DNA of 64,000 nt from Pseudomonadota bacterium (GTDB lineage Bacteria > Pseudomonadota > Alphaproteobacteria > Rhizobiales > Hyphomicrobiaceae), in assembly GCA_023387235.1 (NCBI GenBank), contig JAEWIJ010000056.1, positions 1 to 64,000 of the forward strand. Direction: 5' to 3'. Each line of letters opens with the position of its first letter. Position 1 is the first letter of the stretch. Positions 37,238 to 47,110 of this stretch are shown here, piece by piece. The position numbers and the translations under genes were made by a program. Under the pieces are notes generated by a model. The model had not been told where the DNA came from, did no database searches, and saw nothing but the letters and a program-made list of their open reading frames with translations.

Positions 37238-38542
37238 ATGAGCGAGCGCGACATCAGGCTGCCGGATGTCGGCGAGGGCGTCGCCGAGGCCGAGGTCGTC
37301 GAGGTGCCCGTGAAGGTCGGCGATCCGGTGCGCGAAGGTGACGTGCTCGCCGCTGTCATGACGGACAAGGCCACGGTCGAGATTCCCTCTCCTGCGGAAG
37401 GCCGCGTCGCATGGATCGGAGCCGAGCTCGGCCAGAAGATCGCCGTCGGGTCCGTGATCGTGAAACTGGATGTGGCCGACGGCGCGGCGCCAGCGCGTAA
37501 AGCCGAGTCCGCTCCGAAGGCCGCACCCGCCCCGCGCGCAGCTCCCGACGCCGCAGAGATCAATGCCGCCGAAGCACCGCGCGCGCCGCAGCCTCCGCCG
37601 GAAGTTGCACGCCCGCGGGCGGTTGCGCCCAGCACTCCGCCACCTCCAGCGCCGGCAAAGCCCGCAGATCGACCACTTGCTGCACCCGCCGTGCGCGCCT
37701 TTGCCCGTGATGCCGGCGTCGACCTGCGCTTCGTCAAAGGCAGCGGCCCCGCCGGGCGCATCCTGCACGAAGATGTTGAAGCCTATGTCGCGACGGCGGC
37801 GCGCGGCGGCCCGGCGCCCGCCCATGGCCTCGTCCGCAACACCGCGGTCGAGGAGATCAAGATCATCGGTCTCCGCCGTCGCATTGCCGAGCGCATGCAG
37901 GATTCCATGCGCCGCATACCGCACTTCGCATATGTCGAGGAGGTGGATGTCAGCGATCTCGAAGCGCTGCGCACCGACGTCAACGAGACGCGACGGAGTG
38001 ACCGACCGCGGCTGACCGTGCTGCCGTTCCTGATGCGCGCGATGGTGACGGCACTGCGCGATCATCCTGAGATCAATGCCCGCTACGACGATGCCAACGA
38101 CACGCTCCACCGCTACGGCGGCGTGCACATCGGCATTGCCGTGCAGACGCCGAACGGGCTCATGGTGCCGGTCGTGCAGCATGTGGAAGCGCTGACCATC
38201 TGGGATTGCGCGAGCGAGGTCGCGCGCCTGAGCGAGGCGGCGCGTTCGGGAACAGCCAAGCGCGATGAGCTGAGCGGCTCGACGATCACGATCACCAGCC
38301 TCGGCGCGCTCGGCGGGATCGCCTCGACGCCGGTCATCAATGCGCCGGAAGTCGCGATCGTCGGCGTCAACAAGATCGCCGTGCGCCCGGTATGGCGTGG
38401 CGCCGCCTTCGAGCCGCGCAAGATCATGAACCTCTCGTCGTCGTTCGATCACCGCATCGTCGACGGCTGGAACGCCGCGCAGTTCATCCAGAAGCTGCGC
38501 TCGCTGCTCGAGGCGCCGGCCAAGATCTTCATGGAGGCCTGA
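37238..38542 (+). CDS. bkdB: Branched-chain 2-oxoacid dehydrogenase E2 (lipoamide acyltransferase)
   Basis: 434 aa. One lipoyl domain with the modified lysine in MTDKATVEIPSP (about residue 46), an Ala/Pro-rich linker at about 80-150, an E3-binding domain (AFARDAGVDLRFVKGSGPAGRI, about 152-185), and the catalytic domain ending FDHRIVDGWNAAQF with the His-Asp active pair. One base separates its ATG from the E1 beta stop. Confidence 0.94.
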   Translation: MSERDIRLPDVGEGVAEAEVVEVPVKVGDPVREGDVLAAVMTDKATVEIPSPAEGRVAWIGAELGQKIAVGSVIVKLDVADGAAPARKAESAPKAAPAPRAAPDAAEINAAEAPRAPQPPPEVARPRAVAPSTPPPPAPAKPADRPLAAPAVRAFARDAGVDLRFVKGSGPAGRILHEDVEAYVATAARGGPAPAHGLVRNTAVEEIKIIGLRRRIAERMQDSMRRIPHFAYVEEVDVSDLEALRTDVNETRRSDRPRLTVLPFLMRAMVTALRDHPEINARYDDANDTLHRYGGVHIGIAVQTPNGLMVPVVQHVEALTIWDCASEVARLSEAARSGTAKRDELSGSTITITSLGALGGIASTPVINAPEVAIVGVNKIAVRPVWRGAAFEPRKIMNLSSSFDHRIVDGWNAAQFIQKLRSLLEAPAKIFMEA

Positions 38543-39937
38543 ATGGAGCAGATTTCCTGCGCCGTTCTCGTTCTCGGCGGCGGTCCCGGCGGCTATGTCT
38601 GCGCCATCCGCGCAGCCCAGCTCGGTCTCGATACGGTCCTCGTCGAAGCGGGACCGCTCGGCGGCACGTGCCTCAATGTCGGCTGCATTCCGTCGAAGGC
38701 GGTCATCCATGCTGCAGACGAGTTCCATAAGATTCGACGCATCGCGGGTGGCTCGCCGCTCGGCATTCGCGTCGCCCAGCCGGAATTCGATATCAAGACG
38801 ATGATGGCATGGAAGGACGGCATCGTCTCGCGCCTGCGCGGTGGCGTCTATGGCCTCCTGCGTCGCGCCAACATCAAGGTCGTCAGCGGGATCGGCGTCC
38901 TGCGCGACGGCAAGACCTGCGCCGTCGATACGGATATGGGCCGCCAGGAGATCACGGCGCAACACGTGGTCATCGCCACCGGCTCCGAGAGCGTACCGCT
39001 GCCGAATTTGTCGTTCGGTGGACCTGTCGTGTCCTCGACCGAAGCACTCGCGTTCGAGGACGTGCCGAAGCGGCTCGTCGTCGTGGGCGGCGGCTATATC
39101 GGGCTCGAGCTCGGCACGGCCTGGCGCAAGCTCGGCGCGGAGGTAACGATCGTCGAGGCGGCCGAGCGCATTCTTCCGCAGTACGATGCCGAGCTGACGC
39201 GCCGCGTCATGGCGAGGCTCGGCAAGCTCGGCGTCGAAGTTCTGCTCAACGCCAAGGCCGTCGGCATCGACCGATCCGGACCGGCGCTCCGGATCGAGCG
39301 CGGTGATGGCCGCGCGGCACGCCTGCCGGCAGACAAGATCCTCGTCACCGTCGGCCGCCGGCCGCGCATCGCCGGCTTCGGTCTCGAGGAGCTCGACCTG
39401 CGCATGAGCGGCAATGCCATCGAGATCGACGATCAGTGCTGCACGTCGATGCGCAATGTGTGGGCCGTCGGCGATGTCACTGGCGAGCCGATGCTGGAGC
39501 ACCGCGCCGTCGCGCAAGGCGAGATGGTCGCCGAGATCATCGCCGGTGAGAAGCGGTCCTTCGACAAGGTGACGATCCCGGCGGTCTGCTTCACCGATCC
39601 CGAGATCGTGACTGCAGGCCTTTCGCCCGACGCAGCGCGCGCCGCCGGCCACACGGTCAAAACCGCAAGCTTCCCCTTCACCGCCAACGGCCGCGCCATG
39701 ACACTCGAAGCCGAGGACGGATTTGTGCGCATCGTCGCGCGCGCGGACAACCATGTCGTGCTCGGCCTGCAGGCTGTCGGCCAGGGCGTATCGGAGCTAT
39801 CGTCGGGTTTTGCGCTGGCGCTCGAGATGGGCGCGCGCCTCGAGGACATCGCCTCGACCGTTCACGTCCATCCGACGCTCGGCGAGTGCGTGCGCGAAGC
39901 CGCACTCGTCGCGCTCGGCCACGGGCTGCACGCTTGA
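38543..39937 (+). CDS. lpdA: Dihydrolipoamide dehydrogenase (E3)
   Basis: 464 aa. The ATG directly follows the E2 stop. FAD motif LVLGGGPGGYVCAIRAAQLG, redox pair GGTCLNVGCIPSKA, NAD motif LVVVGGGYIGLELG, and the catalytic His in VHVHPTLGEC are complete, unlike the MerA-like enzyme at 10946. As the last bkd gene it is the dedicated E3 (LpdV-type). Confidence 0.95.
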   Translation: MEQISCAVLVLGGGPGGYVCAIRAAQLGLDTVLVEAGPLGGTCLNVGCIPSKAVIHAADEFHKIRRIAGGSPLGIRVAQPEFDIKTMMAWKDGIVSRLRGGVYGLLRRANIKVVSGIGVLRDGKTCAVDTDMGRQEITAQHVVIATGSESVPLPNLSFGGPVVSSTEALAFEDVPKRLVVVGGGYIGLELGTAWRKLGAEVTIVEAAERILPQYDAELTRRVMARLGKLGVEVLLNAKAVGIDRSGPALRIERGDGRAARLPADKILVTVGRRPRIAGFGLEELDLRMSGNAIEIDDQCCTSMRNVWAVGDVTGEPMLEHRAVAQGEMVAEIIAGEKRSFDKVTIPAVCFTDPEIVTAGLSPDAARAAGHTVKTASFPFTANGRAMTLEAEDGFVRIVARADNHVVLGLQAVGQGVSELSSGFALALEMGARLEDIASTVHVHPTLGECVREAALVALGHGLHA

Positions 39938-40001
39938 CGGCGCACAAATCTTTGGGCTGGTGGTGCTGGAATTTTGAATCTGAATGGCTGAGGAGAGCTG
40001 C

Positions 40002-40541
40002 ATGACTATCTTCTCGCGCGCGCTTCTGATCTGCCTCATGACGCTCATCTCGACCGGCGCAAGGGCCGAATTGAGCGTCGGAACGCCCGCGCCAGCCATC
40101 TCCATTCCTGCCGCACTCGGCGGCAAGGACATCGTCTTCGATCTGAAGGCATCTCTGAGCAAAGGTCCGGTCGTCGTCTATTTCTATCCGAAGAGCTTCA
40201 CGTCGGTCTGCACGGAGGAAGCGCGCCTTTTTGCCGAGACCATGGGAGAATTCGAGGCGCTCGGCGCTTCGGTGATCGGCATATCGACGGATAGCCTCGA
40301 GACCCAGCGCGAATTCTCGCGATTGGAATGTCGCGACAAATTCCCCGTCGGCGCCGATCCCGACGGACGCGTCGTGCGCGCCTACGATGCAGCGCGCGGC
40401 ACAACGCGTGTCATGGCGAGCCGCACGTCATACGTGATCACCCCGGACAGCAGGATTCACGCCGTCCTCACTGCCTCGGATGCCGAGAGCCACATCCAGT
40501 TCGCCCTCAAGTCCATTCGCGCGTGGAAGGGCAAGAACTGA
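40002..40541 (+). CDS. Secreted AhpC/TSA-type peroxiredoxin
   Basis: 179 aa from ATG 40002 (GGAGAG upstream). A signal peptide at residues 1-22 (ends STGARA) predicts a periplasmic location. The peroxidatic Cys lies in YPKSFTSVCTEEARLF; a second Cys about 47 residues later (SRLECRDKF) could be the resolving one, an atypical spacing for BCP/PrxQ. The family reduces H2O2 and organic hydroperoxides. It may be a lone gene after the bkd operon. Confidence 0.88.
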   Translation: MTIFSRALLICLMTLISTGARAELSVGTPAPAISIPAALGGKDIVFDLKASLSKGPVVVYFYPKSFTSVCTEEARLFAETMGEFEALGASVIGISTDSLETQREFSRLECRDKFPVGADPDGRVVRAYDAARGTTRVMASRTSYVITPDSRIHAVLTASDAESHIQFALKSIRAWKGKN

Positions 40542-40544
40542 GTT

Positions 40545-40800
40545 TCAGCCCACGACGACGGGGATTTTCTCTGCTGGTGGCATATTGCGGCTGCGATCGC
40601 TGCGAACCAGCCCGTCGATCACGACCATGCCGATACCCGGCAGATCGCCGAGTTCGACGCTCTTGAGAAGCGTCGAGCCGGCCGAATGCTGCGCCTTATC
40701 CATGAGAACAAAATCTGCCGCGCGCCCCACCTTGATGAGCCCGCAATCGAGATTGCGCTGGCGCGCCGTATTTCCAGTAGCCGGCGTTCCCACCGCCATG
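40545..40800 (-). pseudogene. C-terminal remnant of an amidohydrolase (enamidase-like)
   Basis: The last about 80 residues of an amidohydrolase survive: TGNTARQRNLDCGLIKVGRA, ADFVLMDKAQ, DLPGIGMVVIDG and SRNMPPAEK, matching the C-terminus of enamidase-type enzymes that degrade nicotinate-derived rings. Nothing recognisable as the N-terminal metal-binding domain remains upstream, where similarity fades near 40800. It marks a deletion or recombination breakpoint next to the TRAP region. Confidence 0.65.
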
Positions 40801-40858
40801 GATGAACAGCCGGGTGACCGAGACCACCGAGGCACGCCACGAGCGTATGCATTGTTGG

Positions 40859-41000
40859 CTAGAATCTGCGAATATCCAATGAGCGCTCAGCTAGCTGTTT
40901 GGCTTTTGCAAAATCGCCAAGATGGTAGTGAGCCAAAGCAAGCGACTCCTTCGGGCTGAGATGAAGGGCGCGATCGAGCTCCACGAGCTGCGACGTGATA
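40859..41000 (-). pseudogene. Possible TPR-protein C-terminal remnant
   Basis: The minus-strand frame ending at 40859 contains LDRALHLSPKESLALAHYHL and GDFAKAKQLAERSLDIRRF, the repeating pattern of a TPR helix pair. Upstream the frame loses any pattern. It is probably debris rather than a gene; confidence is low. Confidence 0.35.
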
Positions 41001-41122
41001 CGGATCGGGATGCAAGACCTGAAAAACAGGTGATAATCTCGAAATATTTGACACACATGACCGATCATGTTCGAGTTGATCAACAACACACAGTAATCAG
41101 CTAACGATGGGAGGAGGGGAAT

Positions 41123-42163
41123 TTGACTAAGTCGCGTGACAAGCTGAATCGACGCAACCTGCTGAAGGTGTCCCTGGCGACCGCCGCGATACCGGCCGTG
41201 ATAACCAGTGCACGAGCGCAAGAGAAGTTCACTTGGAAGGTGCAATCGCACTGGCCGAAGGCTTCAGGCTCGTTCAACGATAGTCTTGGCGTCTTGGCGA
41301 AGGAGCTGGACGCCCGCACGGGTGGGCGTTTCAAACTCGAAATGCTGGGCGCAGGCGAGATTGCGAAGGACCGCGAGATTTATAACGTCGTGCGCCGCGG
41401 CGTTGTCCCGATGGGCACAATCTCCCCCGGATACATACTTGGCGAAGCTCAGGCGATGGGCCTGTACTTCGGCATTCCAGGTACGCTGCGCGAATCCTGG
41501 CAGATGATGCATCTGACCAAAAATCTAGGTGTCGAGGCTTTGGTCAATGAGGAGCTGCGCCCTAAAGGCGTTCTCATTCTGGCAGACAAGGCCTATCCGA
41601 CTGAAGTGGTGCTCAGGAAGAAGGTGGCCTCTCTCGCGGACTTCAGCTCATTGAAGATCCGGTCCTCCGGAACGATGCTGGAATATCTTGCTGCTGCAGG
41701 ATCGTCGCCGCAACAAGTTGCAGGTCCGGAAATCTATCAGGCGCTTTCGACAGGCGTGGTCGATGGTGCCCATTGGGGGGCCGCCATCGGTGCGCTGTCG
41801 ATGAAGTTCTGGGAGGTTGCGAAATATCACATGAAGCCGGCCCTCGGCTTCACCACCGATGCGTACATCATCAACACGGCCGCGCTTGACAAGCTTCCCG
41901 CAGATCTGCGGCTGCAATTCCTCTCGCTGGTCGAGGAGCGCTATTTCCGCCGTTCCGTCGAATATCTCCATCAGGAAGCGGTTGCCCTCACCACGGGTAA
42001 GACGACCATGGGGGTCGAGGTGGTAAATTTCCCGGACGACGTCCTGAAGAAGCTCGCGGAAGCGTCTACCGGCATCCTGAACAAGGAAGCGGCAAAGGGC
42101 GAGCGTGCCGCCAAGGCGAGAGCTTCGCTCGACAAGCTGATGAAAGATCTCGGTTACACTTGA
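41123..42163 (+). CDS. dctP: TRAP transporter solute-binding protein (DctP family)
   Basis: 346 aa from a TTG at 41123, with GAGGAGGGG just upstream. A twin-arginine-like signal (NRRNLLKVSLATAAIPAVIT, ending ARA) predicts periplasmic export. The DctP fold is shown by FTWKVQSHWPKASGSF, GRFKLEMLGAGEI, the conserved Arg in LKIRSSGTM, and the Trp-containing VVDGAHWGAAI. Members bind carboxylates, including 2-oxo or keto acids, but the ligand is not determined here. First gene of a dctPQM operon. Confidence 0.9.
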   Translation: MTKSRDKLNRRNLLKVSLATAAIPAVITSARAQEKFTWKVQSHWPKASGSFNDSLGVLAKELDARTGGRFKLEMLGAGEIAKDREIYNVVRRGVVPMGTISPGYILGEAQAMGLYFGIPGTLRESWQMMHLTKNLGVEALVNEELRPKGVLILADKAYPTEVVLRKKVASLADFSSLKIRSSGTMLEYLAAAGSSPQQVAGPEIYQALSTGVVDGAHWGAAIGALSMKFWEVAKYHMKPALGFTTDAYIINTAALDKLPADLRLQFLSLVEERYFRRSVEYLHQEAVALTTGKTTMGVEVVNFPDDVLKKLAEASTGILNKEAAKGERAAKARASLDKLMKDLGYT

Positions 42164-42293
42164 TGCGTGGGCCCCCGGCCGGGCGCACCCGCCAGCGGGC
42201 GACTGGAGTACTCCCCTATTAGATCCGGAGAACCGGCACAGCACACCGCTTGCGCTGTGCCCTTCCCGCGTCCGCGATGGATTGGAACGGAAG

Positions 42294-42833
42294 ATGTTGA
42301 CTCTCGCTCGTTCAATCACACGCATGAACATCTGGATTGCCAAGGTAGCCGCCTGGCTCATCCTTCCCATGTTCGTACTTCTGATGGCCGACGTCATCAT
42401 GAGGTATGTCGTTGGGAGCGCTGCGATCTGGACCGCCGAGTTCGCCCAGTTGATCTTCGGCGTCTACGCCGTGATAGCGGGCGGATACCTTCTCGTTGAG
42501 CGCGCTCACGTCAACGTCGACATCATCTATGGAGATTTCAGCCCGCGGCGCAAGGCGCTGGTCGATCTCGCGACATCGTTTCTGATGTTCCTCTTCCTGG
42601 TCGTGCTGATCTGGCAGGGCACCGACATGGCGTGGGAGTCCGCCGCCAAACTCGAGACATCCAACAGCATCTGGAACCCGCATATCTGGCCGGTGAAGAT
42701 CGCCATTCCGGTTGCTGGATTGCTACTCCTGCTGCAGGCATTCGTCCGCCTTGCTTCCGACATTCGCACGGTCATGGGGCGTGTGAACGACCCGGATGTG
42801 TTTGGAAAGCAAGCCGATCAGTCCTCTCACTAG
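42294..42833 (+). CDS. dctQ: TRAP transporter small permease (DctQ)
   Basis: 179 aa from ATG 42294; a TTG at 42282 is possible. Four membrane helices, with DVIMRYVVGSAAIWTAEFAQ typical of DctQ. It partners the DctM subunit 13 bp downstream. Confidence 0.9.
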   Translation: MLTLARSITRMNIWIAKVAAWLILPMFVLLMADVIMRYVVGSAAIWTAEFAQLIFGVYAVIAGGYLLVERAHVNVDIIYGDFSPRRKALVDLATSFLMFLFLVVLIWQGTDMAWESAAKLETSNSIWNPHIWPVKIAIPVAGLLLLLQAFVRLASDIRTVMGRVNDPDVFGKQADQSSH

Positions 42834-42846
42834 CGGATGACCGCCC

Positions 42847-44169
42847 GTGTCTGTCGAACTCGCCACACTCCTCTTCTTCGGCTCGCTTCTGTTCTTCCTG
42901 ATGGTGGGAACGCCGCTTGTTTTTACCCTTGGCGGCATCTCCGTTATCTTCCTCTATTTCACCATGGGGCCGGTTGGCTTCTATATCGTTGCGTCCAAGT
43001 TCTGGGATTCGATGATGAGTTTCACGCTCATCGCGATCCCCATGTACGTCTACATGGCGATGCTGCTGGAGCGATCCGGAGTGGCGCAGGACCTATACCG
43101 CATGATGCACTTGTGGTTTGGTGCCATGCGGGGCGGTTTGGCGATCGGGACAGTCGCTATTTGCGCGATCTTTGCGGCCATGAGCGGCATTAGTGGCGCG
43201 GCAGTAGTGACCATGGGCACCATAGCGCTGCCGCGCATGCTCGAGCGTGGTTACGACAAGCGCCTTGCCGTCGGCGCCATCAATTGTGGTGGCGGTTGGG
43301 GCATTCTCATTCCACCCTCGATCCTCATGGTGCTTTATGCACTGCTGACGGAGGTGTCCGTCGGCCGACTGTTCGCATCCGGCATTGGTCCCGGCATCCT
43401 GCTTTTCATCCTCGTATCGATCTACATCGGTGTCCGTGCGTGGCTGCAGCCATCGCTGGCGCCGGCATTGCCGCCCGAGGAACGTGGTGACTGGGCGCTG
43501 AAGATCAAATCGCTCAGAGCAGTGTTCCTACCGCTCTTCATCGTATTCCTGGTTCTGGGCGCGATCTTCGGCGGGTTTGCGACACCGACCGAAGCGGCCG
43601 CTCTCGGCGTGTTCGGAGCGCTCGTATCGGCCGCTGTACATCGCAAGCTCTCGTTTACCATGCTCAGCGATGCTGCCATACAGACGTTGCGGCTCACGGC
43701 TCTCATCATGTGGATCCTATTTGCCGCGCACGCGTTCTCGACGGCCTATTCGACGCTGGGAGCGAGTGAGTTGATGGACCATCTGATGTCGCTGATCCCA
43801 GGTGGGGAGTGGGGCGCGCTTCTTTTCATGCTCGCCGTACTGCTTCTCCTCGGCATGGTCCTGGACCCCGTCGGCATCATGCTCATTACGCTCCCAGTGT
43901 TCCTGCCGGTTGTTAAGGCTTTTGGCTGGGATCCGATCTGGTTCGGCGTGATCTTCATCATCATGATGGAGATCGGCTATATGACACCGCCATTCGGCTT
44001 CAATCTCTTCTACTTGAAGTCGGTGGCCCCTCCAGAAGTTACAATGAGTGACATCTATATCTCCGTGATCCCCTATGTGCTGGTGACAATTGTGGGCGTG
44101 TTTATTGTCATTCTGGTGCCCGAAATTGCGCTGTACTTCCCCAATCTCTTCTTCGGCATGGCAAAGTAG
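42847..44169 (+). CDS. dctM: TRAP transporter large permease (DctM)
   Basis: 440 aa from a GTG at 42847. About 11-12 hydrophobic helices; signature features include GGISVIFLYF, GGGWGILIPPSI, ATPTEAAALG-like FATPTEAAALGVFGA, and MEIGYMTPPFGFNLF. With DctQ it forms the Na+-driven importer for the ligand caught by DctP. Confidence 0.93.
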   Translation: MSVELATLLFFGSLLFFLMVGTPLVFTLGGISVIFLYFTMGPVGFYIVASKFWDSMMSFTLIAIPMYVYMAMLLERSGVAQDLYRMMHLWFGAMRGGLAIGTVAICAIFAAMSGISGAAVVTMGTIALPRMLERGYDKRLAVGAINCGGGWGILIPPSILMVLYALLTEVSVGRLFASGIGPGILLFILVSIYIGVRAWLQPSLAPALPPEERGDWALKIKSLRAVFLPLFIVFLVLGAIFGGFATPTEAAALGVFGALVSAAVHRKLSFTMLSDAAIQTLRLTALIMWILFAAHAFSTAYSTLGASELMDHLMSLIPGGEWGALLFMLAVLLLLGMVLDPVGIMLITLPVFLPVVKAFGWDPIWFGVIFIIMMEIGYMTPPFGFNLFYLKSVAPPEVTMSDIYISVIPYVLVTIVGVFIVILVPEIALYFPNLFFGMAK

Positions 44170-44189
44170 CAGACGACGCTTGACGCTTG

Positions 44190-44497
44190 GTTTGGACCCG
44201 GGCGGTTCTGATGACGTGTTCCCGACGTGCGTTCGGACGGAGCATGCGGATTGCCGGCAACGCGATGTCGGCTCCGGGTCAGTGGCGTGTGAGTGGGTCG
44301 CGAGCATTGGCCTCGATCCGCTGAAGTTTGGGACCCATTCCCTGCGACGGACCAAGGCAACGCTCATTTCTCGCCGGACCGGCAATCTTCGTGCCGTTCA
44401 ACTGCTTCTCGGCCACACCAAGATCGAAAGCACCGTTCGTTACCTCGGTGTCGCGATAGATGACGCGATCGAGATTGCGGAGAAAATCGACGTCTGA
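44190..44497 (+). pseudogene. Truncated tyrosine recombinase (integrase) C-terminus
   Basis: The frame carries WVASIGLDPLKFGTHSLRRT, RAVQLLLGHTKIESTVRYLG and a final DAIEIAEKIDV, i.e. the C-terminal catalytic motifs HxLR, GH and the nucleophilic Tyr of a tyrosine recombinase. The first catalytic Arg and the N-terminal domains are missing, so it is not functional. The reading frame runs back into the dctM 3' end without features. It is evidence that a mobile element once ended here. Confidence 0.75.
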
Positions 44498-44741
44498 ACT
44501 ACCAGGGCAGAGCTGCCGAGCCCTGCCCAACCTCAGTGCGTCAAGTTGGGCCAGTAACCGACATTCGACCCATATAGGTCTGGCTCGCGTGGATCGGCGC
44601 ACGTATACGACTGCGCCGATGGACACTGTCATTCTCGGGGACAGACGCGACATCCCACAAGCTGATGTACCCTGCTTCGCCAAAATCGCGAACCTCGTCC
44701 CGGTAGAATGCGTGCGTTTAGGGATGACATGCGTCAGGATA

Positions 44742-47089
44742 CTATTCGCTGCGCTGAGCGCTTCCACGCATCGCCTTTGCCGCGGCCACCATGTTCGCGA
44801 GCGCCGGCTTCACTTCCTCCCAGCGGCGCGTCTTGAGACCGCAATCGGGATTCACCCAGATCTGATCCGGCGCGAGACGCTCCCTCGCCTTCTCGAGCAG
44901 CGCGGTCATGTCCTGCGCACCGGGACAACGCGGTGAGTGGATGTCGTAGATGCCGGGGCCGATCTCATTCGGATACCTGAAATCCGAGAAGCTCTCGAGC
45001 AGCTCCATGTCCGACCGCGACGTCTCGATCGAGATCACGTCGGCATCGAGGGCGGCGATCGACGGCATGATGTCGTTGAACTCGCAGTAGCACATGTGCG
45101 TGTGGATCTGCGTTGCATCCGCGACGCCGGCAGCGGCTAGACGGAAGCTGTCGACGGCCCATTTGAGATACGCGGCGTGCTCAACCGCGCGCAGCGGTAG
45201 GCCCTCACGAAGCGCCGGCTCATCAATCTGAATAAGGCGAATGCCGGCCTTCTCGAGGTCGACGACCTCGTCTCGGATGGCGAGGGCAATCTGCTGGCAG
45301 GTCACCGAGCGCGGTTGATCATCGCGCACGAACGACCACTGCAGGATCGTCACCGGCCCGGTCAGCATTCCCTTCATGGGCCGCTTGGTCAGCGACTGTG
45401 CAAAGGCCGACCACTCAACAGTCATTGGCTTGGGTCGCGAGACATCGCCGAAGATCACCGGCGGCTTGACGTAGCGCGAGCCGTACGACTGCACCCAGCC
45501 GTTCTGCGTGAAGGCAAAGCCAGAAAGCTGTTCACCGAAGTACTCGACCATGTCGTTGCGCTCGAACTCGCCATGCACGAGCACGTCGATATCGAGATCC
45601 TCCTGAATGCGCACCGCCTTCTCGGTCTCCTTGCGCAGGAAGTCGTTATAGGTCGCATCAGTCAGCTCGCCGCGCTTGTGGGCGGCACGCGCCTTGCGCA
45701 CCTCCTCGGTTTGCGGGAACGAACCAATAGTCGTCGTCGGAAATGAGGGAGGGCGATCGCCGAGCGCTGCCTGCTCCGACGAGCATCGAACGAGCTGCTT
45801 CGCGAGAGATCCTTCTCGGTCACGCCTGCAAGGCGCGCGGCCACGGCGGGATTGTGAATGCGCGAAGAGGATGTGCGCGAAGCCACAGCCGCATCGCTGG
45901 CTGCGAAGGCGGCCGCAGCGGCGGCCTTGCCATTGGCCGCGGCGGTTGCCAGCGCGCGCACTTCAGCGAGCTTCTGCTTCGAGAAGGCAAGCCAGGACTT
46001 CAGCTCGGTGTCGAGCTTGGTCTCGCCATCAAGATCGACCGGCGTGTGGATCAGTGAGCACGAAGGTGCGATCTCGATGGCGTCCGCGCCACGTACAGCG
46101 ATCGCGCTTTCCACGAGTGCAAGCGCCTTCGACAGATCGCCGCGCCAGATGTTCCGCCCGTCGATCACGCCCAGCGAGAGCACGCGCTCCGCCGGCAGCG
46201 TCGTCAGCAGCTTGTCGACTTCCTTCCGTCCCCGCACGACGTCGGCATGATGACCGTCGACCTCCAGGCCGGCAGCGACTGAAATATTGTCGCCGTACCC
46301 GCCGAAATAGCTCGCGAGCATGATCTTCGGCGCGTGTGGCGCAAGGCGCTTGTAGGCAAGTCGCAGGGCGCGGCGTTGCGGCTGCGAAAGATCGAGCGCC
46401 AGGATCGGCTCGTCCATCTGCACCCAGTCGGCACCGGCGGCCTTCAACTCCGCCAGAAGCTCCGCATAGACCGGCAGCAAAGCGTCCAGCAGGGAGAGCG
46501 GATCGAGCCCTTCGCTCTTCGCTTTGCCGAGCACGAGATACGTCATCGGACCGATCAGCACCGGGCGCGTGTGAATACCAAGCACCTTCGCTTCCTTGAA
46601 CTCGTCGACGGCCTTCCGCGACGACAGCTTGAAAGTCTGGTCTTTGTAGAATTCCGGGACGATGTAGTGGTAGTTCGTGTCGAACCACTTGGTCATCTCC
46701 ATGGCCGGTGCGGCCTTGGAGCCGCGTGCCATGGCAAAGGTGAGATCGAGCTCGGGATGCTCCTGACCGCTCGCTGCCGCCTCCATGGCGCCGCGCGCAC
46801 TGCCGTTCGGATGCGTGGGCACGGCTTGGGCGTCGGTCAGAAAGCGCGGTGGAATGGCGCCAACCGTTGCAGTCATGTCGAGCATCTGATCGTAGAAGGA
46901 GAAGTCGTTCGACGGGATGATGTCGATGCCGGCATCACGCTGCATCTGCCAGTGACGCGCGCGCAGTTCCGCGCCGGCGGCGAGCAGCGCCGAAGCGTCG
47001 ATTGTCCCCTTCCAGTAGGCTTCGGTTGCCTTCTTCAGCTCGCGCTTTTCCCCGATGCGCGGGAAACCCAGGTTTGCTGCTTTGGTCAT
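44742..47089 (-). pseudogene. metE: Cobalamin-independent methionine synthase MetE, frameshifted
   Basis: Both halves of MetE are present but in different frames. The first frame runs from ATG 47089 (NLGFPRIGEKRELKKATEAYW) to near 45780; the second carries PPSFPTTTIGSFPQTEEVRK through to the zinc ligands HTHMCYCEF and NPDCGLKTRRW and stops at 44742. The switch lies at about 45770-45782, where adding one base to CGGAGCAGGCAGC restores one about 780-aa protein. All catalytic residues survive, so the lesion is recent or a sequencing error. MetE transfers methyl from 5-methyl-THF polyglutamate to homocysteine. It lies behind a B12 riboswitch. Confidence 0.88.
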
Positions 47090-47110
47090 GGCTGTACCCT
47101 TTGCTGGAAA

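Noticed and set aside
37214..39754. 846-codon minus-strand open frame opposite bkdB/lpdA
   Set aside because: It is antisense to two well-supported genes; long antisense frames are expected in such GC-rich sequence, and it has no family features.
45676..46323. 215-codon plus-strand frame opposite metE
   Set aside because: It is Arg/Pro-rich and antisense to the conserved MetE sequence.
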